A DNA stretch of 64,000 nt. Source: VBDM01 sp035702665 (lineage in GTDB: Bacteria; Pseudomonadota; Gammaproteobacteria; Burkholderiales; SG8-39). Made by a program: the position numbers and the translations under genes. The notes beneath the pieces were generated by a model. That model did not search any database. It saw only the letters and a program-made list of their open reading frames with translations, and was not told the DNA's origin. Positions 40,932 through 49,817 of the stretch are shown in pieces; the stretch's first letter is position 1; each line of letters begins with the position of its first letter. The stretch is from positions 1-64,000 of the forward strand of contig DASSQD010000018.1 in NCBI GenBank assembly GCA_035702665.1, in the 5' to 3' direction.

Positions 40932-43505
40932 CTAGGCGGCTTTTTTGGCTCGGGGCTTCGCGCGGCCCGCGGTGCGCTTCGCCCCGGGCTTGGTTTGTGA
41001 AGGCTTCTTTCTGTCCGGTTCGCCCGCCGTTTCCTTCTTTGGGCCTGGCGTCGCCGCCTTGCCCGCACGCGGAGCGAACTCGAATCCGACCCTACCGTCG
41101 GCGCCACGCACCAGGAACGCGGAGAACGGCCGGCCCTTGCGCGAAATGAAGCGGTGGAGAAGATCGGTCCGGCCGGTCGCGAGGAGCTTCTGGATCTCTT
41201 CGCGCTCGATCGGTCTCTGCAGGATGACGCGGCCTGAGCGGAAGTCGCAGGTGCGCCCCGCGTTGACGCTGTTCTCGCAGACGTAGGCCATGGGTTGTTC
41301 GAACACCCTGCCCCTGCACTTCGGGCAGGGACCGAGGGGCGTCAGGCCGGTGAAATCCACTTTTTCGGCGCCCTCGCCTTCGGCGGGCCTGCCGAAGTCG
41401 AACTCCGCGCGAAACTCCGGGGTGAGCCGCACGACCGCGGCGAAGGGTTTGCCCATGCGGCTCCGGAACCCCGTGAGTGGCCCCACCGAGCCTTTCGCGA
41501 TCAGCGTCTCGATCTCCTCGGGAGCGAACTCGCGGCTCGAAACGACTTTCCAGATCGAGAAGTCGCACTTGGTGCATTTGAACTTTCGGTAAGTCTCGTT
41601 GACGGTGCCCCCGCACTTCGGGCAGGGTGTCTTCAGGGTGAGAAACGCCGTGTCGGGGATGTCGCCGCGCTTGATGCGCGCGACCATCTCGCTCGTGAGC
41701 TCGACGATGTGGTCCATGAAGGAGCTGCGCGGCAGCGCGCCGTGTTCCATGCGCTTGAGCTGGAATTCCCAGTTGCCGGTGAGCTCCGGCGAGCACAGCT
41801 CGGTCACGCCGAAGTGGCGCAGCGCGAACAGGAGCGAGAACGCTTTGGGCGTTGGGTGCAGGTCGCGGCCGACCCGGTGCAGGTAGTCCTCGAAGATCAG
41901 TCCCTCGATGATCTGGGCGCGCGTGGCCGGCGTTCCAAGCCCCTTCTCGCTCATCGCCTCGCGCAGCTCCTCGTCCTCGACCAGCTTTCCCGCCCCTTCC
42001 ATCGCCGAAAGGAGGGTCGCCTCGGTGAAGCGCGCGGGAGGCTTGGTCTGGTTGGCGCGGACCTCGACGTCGCGAGTCTGGACCTTCTCGCCGTTCTTGA
42101 TCGCGACCAGGTTGGCCGACTCCGGGGTCTCGGCGTCCTTGCCGTAAACCTGCAGCCAGCCGGGCTCGGTCATGACGCGGCCCTCGGTCTTGAACGCTTC
42201 GCTTTCGACGCGCGTGATCCGCGTGGTAACGAGGTACTCGGCCGCCGGGAAGAAGACCGCGAGGAAGCGCTTGACGACCATGTCGTAGAGCTTGCTTTCC
42301 GCCTCCGACAGGTGGCGCGGCGGCTGCAGGGTGGGGATGATCGCGAAGTGGTCCGAGATCTTCTGGTTGTCGAAGATGCGCTTGTTCGCCTTGACCCAGC
42401 CCTGCTTGAGTATGCGCGCCGCGTGCGGCGCGTAGCCCAGGGCCTTCTGCCCCGCGAACACGTCGAGCGTCTTCTTCACGGTCCCGATGTAATCCTCGGG
42501 GAGCGCGCGGGAGTCGGTACGGGGGTAGGTCAGCGCCTTGTGCTTCTCGTACAGGGCCTGCGCGAGCGAGAGCGTGGTCCTCGCAGAGAATCCGAAGCGG
42601 CCGTTGGCCTCGCGCTGCAGGCTCGTGAGGTCGTAGAGCATCGGCGAGAGCTGCGACGCGGGCTTCGATTCCTCGGTTGCGACGCCGGGTTTGCCGGCGC
42701 ACTTCTCGCGGATCGTTTCGGCCCGCTTACTGTCCCAAAGGCGCTCGGGGCGGGCTTCTGCGTCCTCCTTGGGTTTCTGAAAGCTCTCGTCGAACCACCG
42801 GCCGGCGTACTCCCCTGCGGCGGCCGCGAAGGTCGCGTGGATCTCCCAGTAGTCGCGCGGCCTGAACGCGCGTATGCGCTCCTCGCGCTCGACCAGGATG
42901 GCGAGCGTGGGCGTCTGCACCCGGCCCACCGTCGTCTTGTAAAAGCCGCCTTCCTTCGAATTGAACGCGGTCATCGCGCGCGTCCCGTTGATGCCCACGA
43001 GCCAATCCGACTCGGAGCGGCACAGGGCCGCGTCGGCGAGGGGGAGCAGCTCGCGATCCTTGCGAAGCTGCTCGAAGCCTTCCCTGATCGAAGTCTGCGT
43101 CATGGACTGCAGCCACAGCCGCTCGACGGGCTTCTTGCTCTCGGCGTGGCGCACGATGTAGCGGAAGATCAACTCTCCTTCGCGGCCGGCGTCGCAAGCG
43201 TTGATGACGCCCGAGACGTCTTTGCGCTTGAGCAGCTTCACAAGGAGCTTGAGTCGGTCCTCGGTCCGCTCGATCGGCTTGAGATCAAAGTGCGGAGGAA
43301 TTACCGGCAGGTGCGCAAAGGACCACTTTCCACGCTTGACCTCGACGCCTTCGGGCGGAACGAGCTCGAGCAGGTGGCCGATCGCGGACGACAGTACGTA
43401 GTCCCGGCTCTCGTAGTAGTCGCCGTGGCGCGTGAAGCCTCCGAGCGTGCGGGCGATGTCGTTCGCCACGGAGGGCTTTTCGGCGATGATGAGCTTCTTG
43501 GTCAC
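40932..43505 (-). CDS. topB: DNA topoisomerase III
   Basis: An 857-residue type IA topoisomerase. The N-terminal Toprim domain opens MTKKLIIAEKPSVANDIAR and has INACDAGREGELIF. The catalytic Tyr lies in LTYPRTDSR near residue 345. C-terminal zinc-ribbon repeats (CPKCGG...CTKC, CPKCRG) come before a Lys/Ala/Pro-rich basic tail. It relaxes and decatenates DNA. The length is greater than E. coli TopB because of the ribbon and tail. It is convergent with gyrB with no room for a terminator. Confidence 0.96.
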   Translation of the reverse strand: MTKKLIIAEKPSVANDIARTLGGFTRHGDYYESRDYVLSSAIGHLLELVPPEGVEVKRGKWSFAHLPVIPPHFDLKPIERTEDRLKLLVKLLKRKDVSGVINACDAGREGELIFRYIVRHAESKKPVERLWLQSMTQTSIREGFEQLRKDRELLPLADAALCRSESDWLVGINGTRAMTAFNSKEGGFYKTTVGRVQTPTLAILVEREERIRAFRPRDYWEIHATFAAAAGEYAGRWFDESFQKPKEDAEARPERLWDSKRAETIREKCAGKPGVATEESKPASQLSPMLYDLTSLQREANGRFGFSARTTLSLAQALYEKHKALTYPRTDSRALPEDYIGTVKKTLDVFAGQKALGYAPHAARILKQGWVKANKRIFDNQKISDHFAIIPTLQPPRHLSEAESKLYDMVVKRFLAVFFPAAEYLVTTRITRVESEAFKTEGRVMTEPGWLQVYGKDAETPESANLVAIKNGEKVQTRDVEVRANQTKPPARFTEATLLSAMEGAGKLVEDEELREAMSEKGLGTPATRAQIIEGLIFEDYLHRVGRDLHPTPKAFSLLFALRHFGVTELCSPELTGNWEFQLKRMEHGALPRSSFMDHIVELTSEMVARIKRGDIPDTAFLTLKTPCPKCGGTVNETYRKFKCTKCDFSIWKVVSSREFAPEEIETLIAKGSVGPLTGFRSRMGKPFAAVVRLTPEFRAEFDFGRPAEGEGAEKVDFTGLTPLGPCPKCRGRVFEQPMAYVCENSVNAGRTCDFRSGRVILQRPIEREEIQKLLATGRTDLLHRFISRKGRPFSAFLVRGADGRVGFEFAPRAGKAATPGPKKETAGEPDRKKPSQTKPGAKRTAGRAKPRAKKAA

Positions 43506-43587
43506 GGGGAAGCAAAGACCGCGGCAGACCGGACGACCGCGGTCCGGCCCGCTACGCGAAGCGCAGGATGATAAGAGGAATCGGAAA

Positions 43588-43607
43588 GCGGCGCAAGGAA
43601 GCGCCGC
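43588..43607 (-). terminator. Probable terminator after smg
   Basis: On the minus strand, 21 bases after the smg stop, a perfect 7-bp GC stem (GCGGCGC/GCGCCGC, loop TTCCTT) is followed by TTTCC. The T-tract is weak, so efficiency is uncertain. The 122-base topB-smg spacer also contains a longer GC-rich dyad (ACCGCGG/CCGCGGT) near 43522-43547. Confidence 0.5.
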
Positions 43608-43627
43608 CGCTCAGACCGCGCGCGGGA

Positions 43628-44086
43628 TCAGTGCACTTGCCGCGTATCGCCGTCGGGAATCAACTCGTCGAGAACCAGCGCGTCGACATTGCCGCGACGC
43701 GTCCACAGCACCATCAGCACGATCACCTTCAGCTTGTCGAGCCCGACGATCTCGCTTGGCAGGCCCATGGCCCGCTCGATTATGAGTTCACGCAGCAGCG
43801 GCGTGAGAATCTTGGCGCTCTCGAGAAACGCGATGAAGCCGCGACATTCCAGAGGCAGCTTGGCCGATTCGTCCTTGGAATAGCCGCGGAAGGACGAGCG
43901 CGTGTCCAGCGATTCCGGAATTCCCTCGCCGGGTCGACGCGTGAGGCTGTTCAACCAGTCGAGGGCGTCGTGAATGTCGTCGTTTTCGAAGCCCGCCGCG
44001 TGGAGCTTGCGCTCGAGCGTGTCGTAGTCCGGATAAGCCTGCGCCTGGTAGTAGTTCTCGAAAAGGTAGACGAGTATGTCGAACAT
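43628..44086 (-). CDS. smg: Smg family protein (DUF494)
   Basis: A 152-residue Smg protein. It opens MFDILVYLFENYYQAQAYPD, has an Asp/Glu-rich central part with SFRGYSKDES, and ends MVLWTRRGNVDALVLDELI. The molecular function is poorly known; the gene is regularly next to dprA in beta- and gammaproteobacteria, as here (6 bases downstream). Confidence 0.95.
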   Translation of the reverse strand: MFDILVYLFENYYQAQAYPDYDTLERKLHAAGFENDDIHDALDWLNSLTRRPGEGIPESLDTRSSFRGYSKDESAKLPLECRGFIAFLESAKILTPLLRELIIERAMGLPSEIVGLDKLKVIVLMVLWTRRGNVDALVLDELIPDGDTRQVH

Positions 44087-44092
44087 GTTCCC

Positions 44093-45166
44093 TCAACGCA
44101 GGCGTTGGTACAGACCTCCTGGGAGGCCGGCTATCTTTCCGTCGAGCTCCAGCTCGAGCAATACGGCGGATATCGTTTCCACGGGCAGCCCGCTGCGGGC
44201 GACCAGCTCGTCGATGTCGCAGGGGTCGAAGCCCATTTTCTCGAGCAGCTCGTGGCCCGCACCGGATTCCGCCGCCCTTTCCGGAGCACGAGCAGCGACG
44301 CCGAGCTCCTCGAGAACGTCCTCCGCGCTTTCGACGAGCTTGGCTCCCTGCTTGATCAGGGCATGACAGCCCTTGGAGAGAGGCGAATGGATCGACCCAG
44401 GGATCGCGAAAACCTCGCGGCCCTGGTCGGCCGCCAGGCGCGCGGTGATCAGCGATCCGGAGTCCACCGCGGCCTCGACGACGAGGCAGCCCCTGGCGAG
44501 GCCCGAGATGAGCCGGTTGCGTCGGGGGAAATTCCCCGCATGGGGCTCGGTTCCGAGGGGAAACTCGGATACCAGGAGGCCTCGCGCCAGAATCTCCTCC
44601 GCAAGCGGCGCATTGCGCCGCGGATACGTGACGTCGATGCCCGTGCCGAGCACGGCAAGCGTCGACCCGCCCCCGGCGAGGCCGCCGCGATGCGCCTCGC
44701 TATCCACGCCGAGGGCGAGCCCGCTCACGATCGCGAGGCCTGCGTCGCTGAGCGCGCGCGAGAAGGCGTGCGCGTTCTTCAGCCCTTGGGGCGTGGCGTT
44801 TCGACTTCCGACGACAGCGAGCGCGGCCGAAGACAGCAGCCGTGCGACGCCCGCGACATAGAGCAAAGCGGGCGGGTCGGGAATCTCGAGGAGCTGCCTG
44901 GGATACGCGTTGTCGGCGAGCGTCAGGACCGCATGGCCGGGCTCGGCGGCCCAGCGAACCGCTTTCTCGATTTCGGCGCCGCGTTTGCGCTCGAGGATGC
45001 TCACGGCCAGCGATTCGGGAACGACGCGGGACAATTGCGACCGCGTCGCCTTCAGCACATGCACTGGGAGGCCGAAAGCCGAAAGCAGGGAGCGGAAGCG
45101 GTTGCTGCCGAGCCCCGGCACAAGACTGAGCTCGATCCAGGCGGCCAGATCGCCCGAATCGTTCAT
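44093..45166 (-). CDS. dprA: DNA-processing protein DprA
   Basis: A 357-residue DprA/Smf protein. The Rossmann-like core has AVVGSRNATPQG, SGLALGVDSEAHRGGL, LGTGIDVTYPRRN and FPRRNRLISGLARG. A C-terminal winged-helix domain (GFDPCDIDELVARSG) is present. It loads RecA on incoming single-stranded DNA in natural transformation. With comM at 60848 it suggests competence. ATG 45166 gives the family N-terminus; the longer upstream frame covers the LysM gene. Confidence 0.97.
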   Translation of the reverse strand: MNDSGDLAAWIELSLVPGLGSNRFRSLLSAFGLPVHVLKATRSQLSRVVPESLAVSILERKRGAEIEKAVRWAAEPGHAVLTLADNAYPRQLLEIPDPPALLYVAGVARLLSSAALAVVGSRNATPQGLKNAHAFSRALSDAGLAIVSGLALGVDSEAHRGGLAGGGSTLAVLGTGIDVTYPRRNAPLAEEILARGLLVSEFPLGTEPHAGNFPRRNRLISGLARGCLVVEAAVDSGSLITARLAADQGREVFAIPGSIHSPLSKGCHALIKQGAKLVESAEDVLEELGVAARAPERAAESGAGHELLEKMGFDPCDIDELVARSGLPVETISAVLLELELDGKIAGLPGGLYQRLR

Positions 45167-45198
45167 GATGGAAAGTCCCCGGAAGATTCCGCCCCGTA

Positions 45199-46287
45199 TC
45201 AGGGATTCTGAACGATGTCGCCGCCTTGAATCGGCCTCGAGCTCTCCATGACGAGCGCATAGGAGACCGAATTGAAAGTGCGGAAGATGTACGCCAGGCC
45301 ATAGCGCTCGGGCGGCAACTGGATCGCCGGGGAACGGTCGCGCGACTTGAGGTAGTCCGCCTGGTCGTAGATCACGACGTTGCGGTAGATGGCGAGAACG
45401 TTTCCGGCCTCCAGCCCGTGCCGCCGTCCGCGGTTTATCGAAATGATCGAATCGCGCCCGCCGCTGGCCGAGTAGGTAGCGTCGTACAGGGCAATGATGC
45501 GGCCGCTGACTTGGGACGCGGGCGCGTGGGGGACGTATTGCGGCATCGCCGGAGGCGGGGCCGGAACGAGTCTGTCGCCCGCGGAAATTTCCTTCTTGGA
45601 ATTCACGATCTGGACGGTGGCGGGCTCGCCCGCTCGCGTCACTCGCGCGGTTCCGAGGAAGACCGCTTCGTAGCCCAGAGTCAGATTGGTCTCGGGGTCG
45701 ACCAAGGGCTGCCCGGTGCGAAAGACCTGCCACATCGGGTCCGTGGCCCTGCCGAACCCGCTCACGTAGGCTACGTTGCCCGCTCCGAGATTCACGCGGT
45801 TTTCTTCGGTGGCAATGATCCTCGGCGCGCGATCGAGCCCGCCTTCCTCAATCAGCAGCGGCTGCGTGAGGAACGGCTCTATGGAGCGAGGCGGAATCGC
45901 GGGAATGGCTCCGGCGGCCAGCGGACTCGTGTAGACGCGGGGCAGCAGCTTGACGGACTCGGTGTCCTCGGCGACGGAGGCTTTCGGCGCTCCGCCCGCT
46001 TCTCCCAGGCGAAGCTGCGGCGGCGACACGCTGCGGTCGAGCACGAGTACGTCGCCCGGAGAGATCTGGTGCGGATTGCGGATCTGCTCCTGGTTCATGC
46101 GCCAAATTTCGGGCCAGCGCCACTGATCCTTCAGGAACTTGGTCGCGATGCTCCAGAGCGTGTCCCCCTTCTGGACGACGTAACGGTCGGGAGCGGTGTC
46201 TTTTACCTGCAGATCGCCCTGCGCGATTGCGAACCACGCCGTGCCCGCGAGGCTGAGCGCGAGGAGAGCTGTGATAGACTTTTGCAT
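45199..46287 (-). CDS. LysM-domain cell-wall-associated protein
   Basis: A 362-residue protein. A signal peptide (MQKSITALLALSLAG...FAIAQ) is followed by one LysM domain (YVVQKGDTLWSIATKFLKD ... ISPGDVL, about residues 36-85) for binding peptidoglycan. The remainder is a long conserved region of unknown fold. This architecture next to dprA is common in betaproteobacteria. It may be an envelope-maintenance protein. The start at 46287 was chosen for the signal peptide. Confidence 0.9.
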   Translation of the reverse strand: MQKSITALLALSLAGTAWFAIAQGDLQVKDTAPDRYVVQKGDTLWSIATKFLKDQWRWPEIWRMNQEQIRNPHQISPGDVLVLDRSVSPPQLRLGEAGGAPKASVAEDTESVKLLPRVYTSPLAAGAIPAIPPRSIEPFLTQPLLIEEGGLDRAPRIIATEENRVNLGAGNVAYVSGFGRATDPMWQVFRTGQPLVDPETNLTLGYEAVFLGTARVTRAGEPATVQIVNSKKEISAGDRLVPAPPPAMPQYVPHAPASQVSGRIIALYDATYSASGGRDSIISINRGRRHGLEAGNVLAIYRNVVIYDQADYLKSRDRSPAIQLPPERYGLAYIFRTFNSVSYALVMESSRPIQGGDIVQNP

Positions 46288-46397
46288 GACCGCCTCGTTT
46301 GGATTTGCGCGCCGCAATCCCCATATTAGCCGCTGCAGAGCGCTTTTTACAGTCTGCGTTAAATTCTGCATCTAATACATTCAATTTGCAAGTATTT
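46288..46397. promoter_or_regulatory. Divergent promoter region, LysM gene / def
   Basis: A 110-base spacer between divergent genes. The def-proximal half is A+T-rich (TTTTTACAG, TTAAATTCTGCATCTAATACATTCAATTT split over 46343-46387). A TTTACA hexamer near 46345 may be the -35 of def, but the -10 choice is ambiguous. Confidence 0.35.
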
Positions 46398-46901
46398 ATG
46401 GCGGTTCTGAGCATTCTCCGTTACCCGGATCCGAGGCTTTACAAGAAGGCGGAGCCGGTGGTCGAAGTCGACGAATCGATACGCGCGCTGGTGCGAGACA
46501 TGGCCCAGACCATGTACGCGGCCCCCGGTATGGGGCTCGCCGCCACTCAGGTCGACGTGCACAAGCGCGTGGTGGTGATCGACGTCTCGGACACCCGCGA
46601 TCAGTTGCTCGTGTTGATCAATCCGGCGATCGTTTCGCGCGAAGGCGCTCAATATTGCGAGGAAGGCTGCCTGTCCGTGCCGGGCATTTACGAGGCGGTC
46701 GAGCGCGCCGAGCAGGTGACCGTGCGCGCGCTCGGCGTAGACGGAAAACCCTTCACGCTCACGGCGGAGAAACTCCTCGCGGTGTGCATCCAGCACGAGA
46801 TGGACCATCTGGACGGCAAGGTTTTCGTCGATTACTTGTCGCGCCTGAAGCAGCAGCGCATCAGGGCGAAACTTCAAAAGCACCTTCGTCAGACGGCTTG
46901 A
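46398..46901 (+). CDS. def: Peptide deformylase
   Basis: A 167-residue PDF with all three motifs: GMGLAATQ (residues 44-51), EGCLSVPG (metal Cys91) and HEMDHLDG (metal His133, His137, catalytic Glu134). It removes the formyl group from nascent proteins. It is followed 36 bases later by fmt, the standard pairing. The frame is open further upstream but homology begins at this ATG. Confidence 0.98.
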   Translation: MAVLSILRYPDPRLYKKAEPVVEVDESIRALVRDMAQTMYAAPGMGLAATQVDVHKRVVVIDVSDTRDQLLVLINPAIVSREGAQYCEEGCLSVPGIYEAVERAEQVTVRALGVDGKPFTLTAEKLLAVCIQHEMDHLDGKVFVDYLSRLKQQRIRAKLQKHLRQTA

Positions 46902-46937
46902 GGTTTCATTTCGCGGCTCCGCGAGCGCGTTGGATTC

Positions 46938-47864
46938 GTGAAAATCCTCTTTGCCGGGACCCCGGAATTCGCGGTGCGCAGCCTGGTGGCGCTCTTCGAG
47001 TCGCGCCACGCGGTGTGCGCCGTGATGACTCGACCGGATCGACCCGCGGGCCGTGGTCTTGCGCCCGCCGCTTCTCCGGTCAAGCGCCTTGCGCTCGATC
47101 GTGGAGTCCGCGTGCTGCAACCGGTAACGCTCAGAGACGCGCGCGTCCAGGCGGAGCTCAGGCTCCTCGGAGCGGATGCGATGGTCACCGCGGCGTTCGG
47201 CCTCATCTTTCCCGAGGACGTGCTCGCTATGGCGCCGCGGGGCGCGCTCAACGTGCACGCGTCGCTGTTGCCGCGCTGGCGCGGCGCGGCGCCGATACAG
47301 CGGGCGCTGCTCGCAGGTGACGAAGTCACGGGCGTATCGATCATGCAGATGGACGCCGGGCTTGACACGGGCCCGGTGCTTCTACGGGAGACGGTCACGA
47401 TCTCGCAGGCGGATACCGCCGGCACGCTCGGCGAGCGCCTCGCGGGGCTCGGCGGCCAGCTCCTCGTTCGCGCCCTGGACGCGCTCGAGGCGGGTGGGCT
47501 CGAGGCGGTGCCGCAGGCGGGTGGAGACGCGACCTACGCGCCGAAGCCGGACAAACGCGAGTACCGTGTGGACTGGAGCGAAGACGCGGCGCGGGTGAAT
47601 CGCCGTGTGCGCGCATTCAATCCGGCGCCCGGTGCCGGGGCGCGTATTCGAGGCGTGGATCTCAAGATCTGGAGCTGTGTCGTCGCGGAGGGCGAAGGAG
47701 CGCCCGGTCAGGTGTTGAGCGCGGACAAGAGCGGCTTGCGCATCGCCTGCGGCAACGGCGCCGTGCTGGTTTCCGAACTGCAGCGCTCCGGAGGAAAGCG
47801 CCTGCGGGCGGCCGATTTTCTCCGCGGATTCGCGTTCTCGCGCGGCGAGCGCTTCGAATCCTAG
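46938..47864 (+). CDS. fmt: Methionyl-tRNA formyltransferase
   Basis: A 308-residue enzyme opening MKILFAGTPEFAVRSL from a GTG codon. It has the catalytic GALNVHASLLPRWRGAAPIQ region and the active-site MDAGLDTGPVL, plus the C-terminal OB-like domain. It formylates initiator Met-tRNA with 10-formyl-THF. Confidence 0.98.
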   Translation: MKILFAGTPEFAVRSLVALFESRHAVCAVMTRPDRPAGRGLAPAASPVKRLALDRGVRVLQPVTLRDARVQAELRLLGADAMVTAAFGLIFPEDVLAMAPRGALNVHASLLPRWRGAAPIQRALLAGDEVTGVSIMQMDAGLDTGPVLLRETVTISQADTAGTLGERLAGLGGQLLVRALDALEAGGLEAVPQAGGDATYAPKPDKREYRVDWSEDAARVNRRVRAFNPAPGAGARIRGVDLKIWSCVVAEGEGAPGQVLSADKSGLRIACGNGAVLVSELQRSGGKRLRAADFLRGFAFSRGERFES

Positions 47865-47873
47865 GGGCGGGGC

Positions 47874-49235
47874 GTGAGCCCAGCGCCTATAATTGCGGCA
47901 ACGCCCGTCACCTTCGGCAACACGTCCTTGTCCACGGTCGCCGCCCACTCCCTCGCTGAGGCGTTTGCCGCCGCAGCCCGCGCTCTCGCTCGTGTTCTCC
48001 GTGGGGAGAGCCTGAACGACGCGCTGGCCGAGCTCAAGACGCGCGTTCGGGAGCCGACGCTGTCGGCCGCGGCCCAGGATCTCTGCTACAACGCACTGCG
48101 CGGCTACGGTCTCATCGATGCCGCTCTGGACAGATTGCTTCAGAAGCCGCTCGCCGACGTTGCGCTGCGCGGGCTGCTGCTCGCTGCACTGGCCGAGCTC
48201 GCCTCGCGGCCGCTGTCGGCGCACGCCGTGGTCCACCAAGCCGTGGAAGGCGCGGTCATTCTCGGGCAGGCACGCGCGAAAGGCCTCGTCAACGCGGTGA
48301 TGCGCAGTTTTCAGCGCCGCGCGCCCGCGCTGATTCCGGAAATCGAAGCGACCGAGCCCGGCCGCTACCGCCACCCGCAATGGTGGATCGACGCACTGCG
48401 CACGGCCTACCCGGACCGGTGGGAGTCGATTCTCCTCGAGTCGAACCGGCACCCGCCGATGATCCTGAGAGTCAATCGGCGCCGGCTCTCGGCGCCGGCC
48501 TATTTGGAGAAGCTCGAGCGGGCAGGCTTGGCCGGGAGTGTCGTGGGTCAGCAGGCAGTGCGCCTCGAAAAGCCCTGTCGCGTGGAGCGACTGCCCGGCT
48601 TCGCGGCCGGCGAGGTCTCGGTGCAGGATTTGGGCGCTCAGCGTGCGGCGTTTCTCCTCGATGCGCGCGACGGCATGCGAATACTGGATGCCTGCGCCGC
48701 TCCGGGAGGGAAGACCGGCCACTTGCTGGAGCTCGCGCGCGCCGAGCTCGTCGCGGTTGACGCGAGCGCAGCGCGGGCGAAGCGCATCTCCGAGAATCTC
48801 TCCCGGCTGCAGCTCGAAGCGAGAGTCGTGGTCGCCGATTGCCGCAGCCCGGATGCGTTCGTGGAAGGCAAGCTCTTCGACCGCATATTGCTGGATGCAC
48901 CCTGCTCGGCTTCGGGCGTGGTGAGGCGTCACCCGGACATCAAGTGGCTGCGGCGCAGAACGGATGCGGCGGAGTTCGGCCGTGTGCAGGCGGAGTTGCT
49001 CGACGCCTTGTGGCGGGTACTGGCACCCGGTGGTAAATTGCTGTACGCAACCTGCTCGGTCTTTCCGGAGGAGAACGGCGGTCAGGTGCGGGAATTCCTT
49101 CTGCGCCGAACGGACGCCGAGTCGCTGCCGCTTCCGAGATTCCCGGAATGGGATGACGACATCCGGGGCCAGACACTGCCGAGTGCGGTCAGCGACGGTT
49201 TCTACTATGCCTTGCTGAAGAAGGCTGGCCCCTGA
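47874..49235 (+). CDS. rsmB: 16S rRNA (cytosine-967-C5)-methyltransferase RsmB
   Basis: A 453-residue protein: N-terminal NusB-like helical domain and C-terminal SAM methyltransferase with ACAAPGGKTGHLLEL, DAPCSASGVVRRHPDIKW (catalytic Cys) and YATCSVFPEENGGQV (second Cys). The GTG start at 47874 gives a somewhat long N-terminus, so a later start within the first 25 codons is possible. It is in the def-fmt-rsmB order. Confidence 0.96.
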   Translation: MSPAPIIAATPVTFGNTSLSTVAAHSLAEAFAAAARALARVLRGESLNDALAELKTRVREPTLSAAAQDLCYNALRGYGLIDAALDRLLQKPLADVALRGLLLAALAELASRPLSAHAVVHQAVEGAVILGQARAKGLVNAVMRSFQRRAPALIPEIEATEPGRYRHPQWWIDALRTAYPDRWESILLESNRHPPMILRVNRRRLSAPAYLEKLERAGLAGSVVGQQAVRLEKPCRVERLPGFAAGEVSVQDLGAQRAAFLLDARDGMRILDACAAPGGKTGHLLELARAELVAVDASAARAKRISENLSRLQLEARVVVADCRSPDAFVEGKLFDRILLDAPCSASGVVRRHPDIKWLRRRTDAAEFGRVQAELLDALWRVLAPGGKLLYATCSVFPEENGGQVREFLLRRTDAESLPLPRFPEWDDDIRGQTLPSAVSDGFYYALLKKAGP

Positions 49236-49247
49236 AGCGAACGAGAG

Positions 49248-49817
49248 ATGAACGCCCGTTCCTCCCTATTCGGACCCGTCCTTGCCCTCTGCCTCGGCGC
49301 GGCGCAGGCGCAGCCCATCCAGGTGAACGATGCGGACATGGAGATCTCCGAGACCCGCTATGTCCTCAATGCCGATTTCCATCTCGACCTGAACGGGCCG
49401 TTGCTCGAAGCGCTCAACAACGGCGTATCGCTCGGCTTCCTGGTCGAGTTCGAGCTGACGCGGCCGCGCTGGTACTGGTTCGACGAGAAGACCGCTTCCG
49501 AAAAGCTGGAGCTGCGCCTTTCGTATCTCCCTCTCGCGCAGCAGTATCGGCTCTCCAGCGGCACGCTGTACCAGAATTTTCCGACGCTGGCCGAGGCGCT
49601 GCAGGCGCTCGGCCGCGTTCACGGTTGGCCGGTGCTGGGGCAGGACCAGGTGGACAACGGGCGAAAGTACGTGGCCTCGGTGCGCCTGCGGCTCGATCCC
49701 GCGCAGCTTCCCACGCCGTTCAGGGTAAGCAGCGTCACCAATCGCGAATGGACTCTCTCGTCGGGGTGGAGGCGCTTTTCCTTCACACCCCTCGCGCCGG
49801 TGCGGGAGGCCCGATGA
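49248..49817 (+). CDS. DUF4390 domain protein
   Basis: A 189-residue protein with a signal peptide (ending GAAQAQ), then IQVNDADMEISETRYVLNADFHLDLN and VEFELTRPRWYWFDEK, the pattern of the DUF4390 family. These are exported or periplasmic proteins, usually encoded between rsmB and ntrY in betaproteobacteria. Its stop overlaps the kinase start (ATGA). The function is unknown; a sensory accessory role for the kinase is a guess from position. Confidence 0.88.
   Translation: MNARSSLFGPVLALCLGAAQAQPIQVNDADMEISETRYVLNADFHLDLNGPLLEALNNGVSLGFLVEFELTRPRWYWFDEKTASEKLELRLSYLPLAQQYRLSSGTLYQNFPTLAEALQALGRVHGWPVLGQDQVDNGRKYVASVRLRLDPAQLPTPFRVSSVTNREWTLSSGWRRFSFTPLAPVREAR

Noticed and set aside
41295..43571. 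A 758-codon open frame on the plus strand, opposite topB
   Set aside because: No recognisable domain and an antisense-type composition; topB on the other strand is complete and convincing.
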